Origin: Prosthecobacter debontii
GTDB taxonomy: Bacteria; Verrucomicrobiota; Verrucomicrobiia; Chthoniobacterales; Chthoniobacteraceae
Assembly (NCBI GenBank): GCA_945905735.1
Contig: CAMDQC010000016.1
Location: 1-53,245, forward strand
Direction: 5' to 3'
Length of the DNA stretch: 53,245 nt
In this document: positions 24,140 through 31,600 of the stretch, in pieces
Layout of the letters: each line of letters starts with the position of its first letter
Numbering within the stretch: position 1 is the first letter of the stretch
Translations under genes and position numbers: made by a program
The notes under the pieces: generated by a model
Database searches by the model: none
Seen by the model: only the letters and a program-made list of their open reading frames with translations
Told to the model about the DNA's origin: nothing

Positions 24140-25270
24140 ATGTTTTCTGAATCCGAACGCCTCGCGCTTTTTCCCGTCGCCCGCAAACTGCGCTTCTTCT
24201 CCCATGCCGCTGTCGCTGCGTTTCCCGCGCCTGTCGCGGATGCGATGAGCGCCCACATCCGGGAGTCCTGCGAAGGGCCACAGGAGTTTTCGCAGACGCT
24301 CCGCGACATCAAAGCAATGCGCTCACTCTGCGCTCAGTTCATCGGTGCCGAGGCCGATGAAATCGCCCTGCTCGGCCCCACTTCGCTCGGCCTCTCGCTG
24401 TTCGCAAACGGCATCCCGTGGGAGGCGGGCGACGAAATCCTCTGCTACGCGGGCGACTACCCGGCGAACGTCTATCCTTGGCTGGAGCTACGCCGCCGGG
24501 GCGTCGTCGTCACCATGCTCCAGCCGCAGAGCCCCGGCGAACTTACCCCGAAACTCGTCGAAGCCGCGCTCACCCCGCGCACCCGCCTCGTCGCCCTCGC
24601 GAGCTGCCATTTCTTCACCGGATACCGCATTGACGTGAGCGGCATCGGACGCCTCCTCCACGCACGCGGCGTCCTTTTTTCCGTAGATGCTATCCAGACG
24701 CTCGGCGCGTTCCCGATGGACGTGGAGCACGTGGATTTCCTCAGCGCCGACGCGCATAAATGGATGCTCGGCCCGTGCGCCATCGGCATCGTGTATGTAA
24801 AAAGAAATCACCACGACTTCTGCCGCCCCACCCTGCTCGGCGCGTGGAATGTCCACTCGCCCAACTTCATCGCCCAGCCCGAGCTACGCTTCGTCCACGG
24901 CGCGCAACGCTACGAGCCCGGCGTGCTCAATATCGTCGGCTGCTACGGCATGAACGCCGCCATCGAGCTGTTCATGCGCTTCGGGCAGGACGCCATCGCC
25001 GCGCGCATCCTCGCGCTCAAGCACCACCTCGTCGCCGCCCTCCTCACCAAGGGCTACGCCATCACCGGCCCCGCCGAAGGGCCGACTGCCAGCGGCATCA
25101 CCACCTTCCGTCACCCGACCAAAAGCGCCACCGAGCTATACGGCACTTTAGAAAAAGCGGGCATCTCCTGCTCGCTACGCCACGACCCACAAGGCCGCGA
25201 CTACCTGCGCTTCAGCCCGCACTTTTACAACACCGAGGCCGAGCTGGACTACGCGCTGGAGCTGCTGTGA
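24140..25270 (+). CDS. Class V aminotransferase (cysteine desulfurase-like PLP enzyme)
   Basis: A 376-residue fold-type I PLP enzyme. It has the substrate loop ALLGPTSLGLSLFANGIPWEAGDEILCYAGDYPANVYPW, the PLP-ring SVDAIQTLGAFPMDV with its Asp, and the Schiff-base lysine K207 in SADAHKWMLGP. 'Hxx-W..GP' and the overall pattern fit the isopenicillin-N epimerase/kynureninase/SufS-like class V group, but the conserved active-site Cys loop of cysteine desulfurases is absent, so the reaction is open. The ATG at 24140 is preferred over 24113 because AAGGAG lies 4 bp upstream. The 3' neighbour is a Uma2 gene after 43 bp. Confidence 0.85.
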   Translation: MFSESERLALFPVARKLRFFSHAAVAAFPAPVADAMSAHIRESCEGPQEFSQTLRDIKAMRSLCAQFIGAEADEIALLGPTSLGLSLFANGIPWEAGDEILCYAGDYPANVYPWLELRRRGVVVTMLQPQSPGELTPKLVEAALTPRTRLVALASCHFFTGYRIDVSGIGRLLHARGVLFSVDAIQTLGAFPMDVEHVDFLSADAHKWMLGPCAIGIVYVKRNHHDFCRPTLLGAWNVHSPNFIAQPELRFVHGAQRYEPGVLNIVGCYGMNAAIELFMRFGQDAIAARILALKHHLVAALLTKGYAITGPAEGPTASGITTFRHPTKSATELYGTLEKAGISCSLRHDPQGRDYLRFSPHFYNTEAELDYALELL

Positions 25271-25313
25271 AGCCGTTGACACTCCATCACCCATCCGGCA
25301 CCGTCCGGGAATC

Positions 25314-25883
25314 ATGAGCGCCGTACGCATTAACGAAATCTGGATGAGCCCCGAGGCTTACCTTGAGTGGCAACTCCACCAAGAGCACCGCTACGAATAT
25401 CTCGCGGGCGAAGTCCACATGATGGGCGGCGCGAGCACCGAGCACAATCGCATCGCGGGAAACATCTTCGCAGACCTCCATGTCCACCTCCGTGGCAAAA
25501 AGTGCGAGCCCTTCATGAACGACATGAAGGCCCACATCCACGACGCCGGAGACGACTGGTTTTACTTCCCCGACGTGATGGTGAACTGCGACCCAGCCGG
25601 GCAGCACAAGCTCTACTGCGACACGCCGTCCCTCATCGTCGAAGTCCTCTCGCCCAGCACCGAGCAGACCGACCGCCGCGAGAAACGCCTCTCGTACGAA
25701 CGCCTGCCGAGCCTCCACACCTACATCCTCGTCTCGCAGGAAAAACGCGAACTCACCGTCTTTCAGCGAAAGGATTTCACTTGGGACAAAAGCATCCTCA
25801 CCGAGCCCCAAGGCGTCCTCGATATTCCGCAACTGGAGTTCGCCATCTCCATGGACGCCATCTACGCGCGGACTGGATTGTAG
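25314..25883 (+). CDS. Uma2 family (DUF820) protein, paralog of the one at 18891
   Basis: A 189-residue Uma2 protein with the same architecture as its paralog: MSPEAYLEWQLHQEHRYEYLAGEVHMMGG, the putative metal-binding Asp in WFYFPDVMVNCDPAGQHK, SLIVEVLSPSTEQTDRREKRLSYERLPSLHTYILVSQEKRELTVFQ and the shared ending DAIYARTGL. The start follows the aminotransferase by 43 bp, and the AAA+ gene begins 5 bp after its stop, so co-expression is likely. Whether Uma2 proteins cut DNA in vivo is not established. Confidence 0.9.
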   Translation: MSAVRINEIWMSPEAYLEWQLHQEHRYEYLAGEVHMMGGASTEHNRIAGNIFADLHVHLRGKKCEPFMNDMKAHIHDAGDDWFYFPDVMVNCDPAGQHKLYCDTPSLIVEVLSPSTEQTDRREKRLSYERLPSLHTYILVSQEKRELTVFQRKDFTWDKSILTEPQGVLDIPQLEFAISMDAIYARTGL

Positions 25884-25888
25884 AACCA

Positions 25889-27601
25889 ATGACTCCGCTA
25901 CCACTCCGCTCTTGGGCCTTAGAATTTGCGCGCCGCTGGAACGCCGGCACGCACACCATCTTCCTCGTCCACGGCAACATCCACGACATCTTTGCCGTCC
26001 CCGGCGGCTACGAACCGCTCAAGGGATTCCTCATGCGCCGCCTTTTGCCGGGGCGGCCTTGGATGCTCTTTTACGACATCGGCGACGGCCTTTCCTTCGG
26101 CTCGCCCGACATGCAGAAGCGCTTTTACGAATGGCTCGAAGTCTTCGATACCGTCGAGAGCACCAGCTACCGCATCACCGGCCTGCCGCGCAGTTTCACG
26201 CTGCTCGCCCCCCTGCTCCGCCGCTTCTTTTTAGCCACCGGCGATGACGCAAAGATGCCGCGCGGCGTCACCCTCGTCATTGATTTCCCGGAGAAAATCA
26301 TCCCCGCCGCCGAAGAGTCCGGCGCTTCTGTGGATGAGCGGATTGCGCTCGTCACCTTGCTCAAATGGGCCGCCTCCCCCGAGTTGCGCAGCCGCGATGT
26401 CGGCGTGCTGCTCGTGGCGGAAAGCGCCGGTGAATTGCACTCCGACTTCCTGCAAAATCCCCACGTCGCGCAGATGCGCATCGATCTTCCCGACCTCGAC
26501 GACCGCACCGCCTACCTCGCAAATGATCCCGAGGCACGCGAAAGCGACATCCCCCTCGACCAACTCGCCCAGCGCACCGCCGGCCTCAGCCTCCTCCGCA
26601 TCCACCACCTCCTCGCCGAGGCCGTGAAAAACGGCAAGCGCGTCACCAACGAACACGTCTCCGCCGCCAAGAAGCGCCTCATCGAAGAATACTGCCAGGG
26701 GCTCGTCCGCTTCAAAGACCCCAAGCCCGGCGTCTCCCTCGACCGCGTCGCCACCCACACCGCTGCGAAGGCCAAGCTCCGCGACGTCGCCCGCCTTTTC
26801 CGCGAGGGAAAAAGCGACGTCATCGAGCGTGGCATCCTCGTCCCCGGTCGCGTCGGTGTCGGCAAATCCTTCCTCATCGATTGCTTCGCCAGCGAGTGCG
26901 GCCTCCCCGTTTTAGAGCTAGGCGAGTTTCGCAGCAAGTGGGTCGGTGACACCGAGCGCCAGCAAGCCCGCATCCTCATGACCATCCGCGCCCTCGGCCC
27001 CGTCATCGTCGTCGTGGATGAAGCCGACGCCGTCTTCGGCAACCGCAGTGGCGACGGCGATGCCGGCGTCAGCACCCGCGTCTTCGCCGCCTTCGCCGCC
27101 CACCTCGGCGACTCCTCCCTGCGTGGCCGCGAAGTATGGGTCGCCATGACCTCCCGCCCCGACCTCCTCGCCATCGACATGAAGCGCCAAGGCCGCTTCG
27201 GCCTCTCCCTTCCCCTCTTCGCCGCGCAAGGGCCGGACGACGTCGTCACCTTGTTCAAAGTGATCGCCGGGGTGCGAAAAATCGCGCTCACCGAAGAAGT
27301 CATCGCCTTCGCCCGCGAAAAACTCGGCGACCGCGCCCTCACCGGCAGCGACGTGGAAGCCGTCGTCACCCGCGCCAAAGAAAGCGCCGTCCTCTCCGGG
27401 CGCGACAACGACGTGCAGCTCGGAGACTTCACCGGAGCCGTGGACTCCTTCATCGACCCCCTCGACCCGCAACTCCTCCGCCTGCAAGAATACGCCGCCA
27501 TTTTATCCTGCTCCGACTCCCGCTTCCTGCCGGAAAAATACCGCGCCCTCGACCGCGCCGAACTCGCCACCGAGTTCGAGCGACTCAAGCGCACGCGCTA
27601 A
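25889..27601 (+). CDS. AAA+ ATPase with an N-terminal degenerate ATPase-like domain
   Basis: A 570-residue protein. The N-terminal half (about 1-250; HTIFLVHGNIHDIF, VTLVIDFPEKIIP, LLVAESAGELHSDF, PHVAQMRIDLPDLDDRTAYL) looks like a AAA core without a P-loop. The C-terminal half is an active-looking AAA+ module: Walker A GRVGVGKS near residue 320, Walker B VIVVVDEADAVF near 373, sensor-1-like VWVAMTSRPD near 417 and a putative arginine finger in KRQGRFG near 431. A C-terminal helical lid (LTGSDVEAVVTRAKESAVLSG) follows. The tandem arrangement recalls Cdc48/FtsH-like or CbbX-like remodelling ATPases. No protease domain is present. It starts 5 bp after the Uma2 stop. Confidence 0.82.
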   Translation: MTPLPLRSWALEFARRWNAGTHTIFLVHGNIHDIFAVPGGYEPLKGFLMRRLLPGRPWMLFYDIGDGLSFGSPDMQKRFYEWLEVFDTVESTSYRITGLPRSFTLLAPLLRRFFLATGDDAKMPRGVTLVIDFPEKIIPAAEESGASVDERIALVTLLKWAASPELRSRDVGVLLVAESAGELHSDFLQNPHVAQMRIDLPDLDDRTAYLANDPEARESDIPLDQLAQRTAGLSLLRIHHLLAEAVKNGKRVTNEHVSAAKKRLIEEYCQGLVRFKDPKPGVSLDRVATHTAAKAKLRDVARLFREGKSDVIERGILVPGRVGVGKSFLIDCFASECGLPVLELGEFRSKWVGDTERQQARILMTIRALGPVIVVVDEADAVFGNRSGDGDAGVSTRVFAAFAAHLGDSSLRGREVWVAMTSRPDLLAIDMKRQGRFGLSLPLFAAQGPDDVVTLFKVIAGVRKIALTEEVIAFAREKLGDRALTGSDVEAVVTRAKESAVLSGRDNDVQLGDFTGAVDSFIDPLDPQLLRLQEYAAILSCSDSRFLPEKYRALDRAELATEFERLKRTR

Positions 27602-27603
27602 AC

Positions 27604-28656
27604 TTACCGCTGATAGATGGGCAGAAAGTGGTTCTTCACCGCAAGCGAGAGCACGGCGAGCGAGGTCGCGTACACTTTTCCGCCCTGCCGTTCCTCGCCG
27701 CCTTCGCCTTCCCACGAGCCGTCGGCGCGCTGGAGCGGGAGGACGGCGTCCATGATGGCGCGGCGGCCTTCGGTGGCGAACTTGTCGCCCCGCTGATACA
27801 TGCCCTGGGCCATGTAGTAGGCGGTGTAAAAGAACCATTTGTCGCCTTGCTTTAGACCCTTTTGAAGGAGTCGCTCGCTCGCGCCTTTCACCTCCTCGGA
27901 ATCGTAGTCCCCACACACTTGCAGCGCGAGAAGTCCCTCGGCGGTGGTGGAGATTTCCGTGCCCTTGCTGGCGTAGCCGAAGCCGCCGGGGCCGCCCTTT
28001 CGCTCGCCGCCGGAGTAGAGGCTCTTGATGTAGCGGACGGCGAGATCGATGGATTCTTTCGGCACGTCCATTCCAGCATTCCGCGCGGCGCGGAGGGCCA
28101 TGACTTGCCAGCACGTCACGGACATATCGCTATCGGCAGCGTCGGGCGTGTAGCGCCAGCCGCCGCGATTTGCCTCATTCTTTGGAAGCCGTTGAGATCG
28201 CAAAATGAGGTCGATGGCTTTGCGAGAATGATCTCGAATAGCGGCGTCTTGTCTCTCGTCGCCGCCCATCCCGAGCATCTCTGCAAGCATCAGCGATATG
28301 ATGCCGTGGCCGTACATCCGGGAGCCGTCCGTCTTGCCGTAATAGCCGTCTGGCTCTTGCTGGCCGGGCTTAAGCACAAATTCGAGCGCCTTCTTCATCG
28401 CTCGACCTTCGGGCGTCGGGTCTGCTGGTTGGTGCCCCATCGAACTCATCGCGAGAACGGCGAGAGAAGTCATCGTCACATCTGGGCGCACGCCTTTTTC
28501 GGCGATGGCTCCGGTGTCTTGCTGCTGGCTCACCAAAAAGTCCGACGCCTTTTTCAGCGCAGCATCCACACGCTGCTTCTGCGGGTCTTGCGCGTGGAGC
28601 GCGGTGGCGGAAAAGACGAGGGCGGCGAGGATGGCGAGTCGGTTCATCGTGGTCAC
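27604..28656 (-). CDS. Exported alpha/alpha-toroid (prenyltransferase/squalene-cyclase repeat) protein
   Basis: A 350-residue protein with a signal peptide (MNRLAILAALVFSATALHA) followed by repeats of the terpene-cyclase/prenyltransferase toroid type: KASDFLVSQQQDTGAIAE, GWRYTPDAADSDMSVTCWQVMAL, GGFGYASKGTEISTTAEGLLAL and PLQRADGSWEGEGG. The DxDD-type catalytic motif of squalene cyclases is not present and the protein is half their length, so it is probably a binding or scaffold protein, a common exported type in PVC bacteria. GTG 28656 overlaps the upstream stop by GTGA; an internal ATG at 28647 is the alternative start. Translationally coupled to the giant membrane protein. Confidence 0.85.
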   Translation of the reverse strand: MTTMNRLAILAALVFSATALHAQDPQKQRVDAALKKASDFLVSQQQDTGAIAEKGVRPDVTMTSLAVLAMSSMGHQPADPTPEGRAMKKALEFVLKPGQQEPDGYYGKTDGSRMYGHGIISLMLAEMLGMGGDERQDAAIRDHSRKAIDLILRSQRLPKNEANRGGWRYTPDAADSDMSVTCWQVMALRAARNAGMDVPKESIDLAVRYIKSLYSGGERKGGPGGFGYASKGTEISTTAEGLLALQVCGDYDSEEVKGASERLLQKGLKQGDKWFFYTAYYMAQGMYQRGDKFATEGRRAIMDAVLPLQRADGSWEGEGGEERQGGKVYATSLAVLSLAVKNHFLPIYQR

Positions 28657-31600
28657 TTCTTCTGCTCCTTCGCCTTCTCAGCGATCACTTTATAATACGT
28701 CTCCACAGCCTGCCGGTAGTCGCCCGCGATGGCCTCTTGCTGGCCTTTCGTGAGTTGGTCGGCGAGCTTCTTGGGAAGCTTACCCCAGTCGCCCTTTTTC
28801 AGCCCTTGCGTGTTGGTGCCGAGCTTGTAGTCGAGCCCCGGAGCGTTGGCCTGTGCGCCGCCGAGCGACTTCTCGCTCTGGGATTGGCTCAAAAGACTGC
28901 CGGGCGTTTGCGACATCCCTTGCTGTGCGCGGCCCTGGCGCATGGATGCTTGCGCCGCTTGCGCCATTGCAGAAGCCGCGGCGGATGGCGGGCCGGGCTG
29001 CCCTTCCCCTTGTCCTTGCTCCGGCGAAGGTTGTCCGGGCTGGCCGGGCTGCCCCTGCTGCGGCTCGCCAGCTTGGGCGGACTGCTCGCCCGCTGCCGGA
29101 GCGGCTGCGTTGAGCTGCTGGTCAAGCGCATCCAACGCACGAGCCATCGCCTGCTGTTCTGCGGGCGTCGAGGGCTGGCCCGCATCAGCCTGTCCAGCCT
29201 GCGGTTGCCCTGCTTGGGGCTGACCCGCTTGTGGTTGCCCCGCTTGTGGTTGGCCTGCTTGTGGTTGGCCTGCTTGTGGCTGTCCTGCTTGCGGTTGGCC
29301 CGCTTGTGGTTGGCCCGCTTGTGGCTGACCGGCTTGCGGCTGACCGGCTTGTGGTTCGCCTGCCTGCGGCTGGCCTGCTTGTGGTTCGCCTTGCGGTGTT
29401 TGTCCGGCAGCGGGCGATGGCTGCTGCCCTCCTTGCTGGGCGCTCTTTAATTGAGCGAGTTCGCTTGTGAGTTCGGCTGCGGCGTTTTGGACGGCGGGAT
29501 TTGCGTCAGCGGCTTTCGCTGCCTGCGCGAGGGCTTTTTGCGCAGCAGGAACATCGCTCTTCGCAGTCTCCTGAATCTCGTTGCCGAGCTTCGCTAGTTG
29601 CTCGCCTTGCTGATTGCCAAGACGCATCTCGTGACGACCAGCGCGGGCAGTATCCTCTCCGGCTTCCTGCGCATTCTGCGCGATGGGCTGCTGTTGCTGT
29701 GCGGCATTGGCGAGCTGCTGATTTTGCTGAGCGGCGGCGGCCTTTGCCGCGTTCGCGGCTTGTTGGGCCTGCGCTTGCGCTTGTTTCGCGGCTTGTGCGG
29801 CGGCTTGAGCCTGCTGTTTTGCTTCGCCAGCTTGTTGCGCGGCTTGTTGATTCTCACCCTGCTTTTCCCCACCTGCTTGCGCGGTTTGTTGTGCTGCATT
29901 CTGCGCGGCCTGCGCGGCTTCGCCTGCTTTCTCCGAAGCTTGCGCGGCTTCGCCGGCTTTGTTTGCAGCGGCTTGCGCAGCGTCGGCGGCTTGCTGTGGG
30001 CTAACAGAAGCGGCTGCTTTTTGGGCGTCCTGCGCGGCAGTCTGTGCGGCTTGAGCAGCTTTGGCGGCATCGTTGCCAGCAGCATCGGCTTGCTTGGCGG
30101 CTTCTTGGTTCCCCGCATTATTCGCCTGCGCCTCGGCAGCCTCGGCTGCTTTCTGCGCGGCCTGTGCAGCTTGCGCAGCTTTCTCGGCAGACTTCGCGGC
30201 TTCATTGGCGGCGTTGGCTGCTGGGTTTTGGGCGACCTGCGGAGTTTGAAGTGCTTGCTGCGCGAGTGCTGCGGCTTTGTTCGCAGCTTCGGCGGCTTTC
30301 TTTGCCTGCGTTACGGCTTCCCCGGCTTGCTGGGCAGATTGCTGATTCGCAGCCTGCTTTTCGCCGGGAGTTTGCGCTGCCTGCTTCGCGGCTGCTTGAG
30401 CCTGCTCTGCTTGGGCCGCCGCCTGGTTTGCTTTCTGTGCGGCTTGCGCGGCCTTATCGGCAACTCGTTGGGCGGACTTCGCGGCTTCTTCGGGGTTGGC
30501 GGCGTTGGCGAGCTTCTCGGCGGCTTCTGCGGCTTTGCCTGCTTCCTTCGCTGCATCCTTAGCGGACTCAGCGGCTTGGTCGGCGAGCGCCTTTGCCCCG
30601 TCGTTCTTGGCAGCGTCGGCTTGTTGCTCGGCGTTCTTGGCTGCTTGATGAGCGGCTTCGGCGGCCTTCTGTGCTTCCTTCGCTGCTTCTGCGGCGGCTT
30701 GGGCGGGGCTCTTTGGCGTGGCCTGCGGGTCTTTGGACTGCGCGGCGAGTTGATTGGCGACGGCGGTTTCTTGCTTAGCGGCTTGGTCGAGCTTCTTCTC
30801 GGCGTTGGCCAGCGCATCCTTCGTGATGTCGCTCAGCTCTTTTTGCATCTCGGGGTTTTGCGGCAGCTTGGCTTCGAGTTCCTTCAAGAGTTGCTCGGGG
30901 TTCTTCTGCGCCATCTCGGCGAGCATCTGAGCGTGGGCGAATTGCTCGTCGAGCTCTGCCTTAATCCCCAATTCTTTCTCCGCCTCGCGCAGTTCGGCGC
31001 GTGTCTCCGCGAGGTCTTTGCCTTTCTCCACCGCGTCGTAGTGTTTGGCAACCTGCTGGAGAGCATCCTGAAGTTTCTGCTGCTGCTCGGCCGCACGCTC
31101 AAGGTCGGCCTTCTTCTGTGCATCGGCATCCTTCGTGGCATCCTGAAGCGCCTGCTCCGCCTTTGGCGGCGGATCTTTGAGCATCGCCAACGCATCATCT
31201 GCATCCCGCATCGCTTCACGTTGCTCCTGTTTCAGTATGTCCTGCTTGTTCGCTTCTGCACGGATCAAGTCCTTCAACGCCTCAACCTTCGCATTGAGCT
31301 TTTGCTGCTCAGCGAGCTTCGGCGGAGCGGTCTCGGGCTTCTCCGCCTTCGCCTGCTCTTCGGTTTCTTTCTTAATTTCTTCCTGCTCCTTCGCGAGAGC
31401 CGCTGCGAGTTCCGAGATGCTCGGCGCGAGCTTCTCCATCCGCTTCCGCGCTTCATTCATGTGGGGGCGGAGTAAATTGAGCGCCAGCTTCACTTGGCCC
31501 GCCAGCACTTCGGCATCGGCCTTCGCGCTCACTGGGACGCGCTCCACATTTGCGCGCTGCTCCATCTCCTGGGTCAGCGTCCGCCAATTCGTCCCGCTTC

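Noticed and set aside
29188..29395. Regular 15-bp periodicity considered as a CRISPR-like array
   Set aside because: Units are contiguous without spacers and encode AGQPQ pentads in a long gene; no cas genes are near.
29598..31475. 625-codon plus-strand open frame opposite the giant gene, Leu/Gly/Cys-rich
   Set aside because: It is the mirror of Ala/Gln-rich codons on the minus strand (GCN/CAG read as Leu, Gly, Cys and Arg); no domain is visible and the minus-strand gene is well supported.
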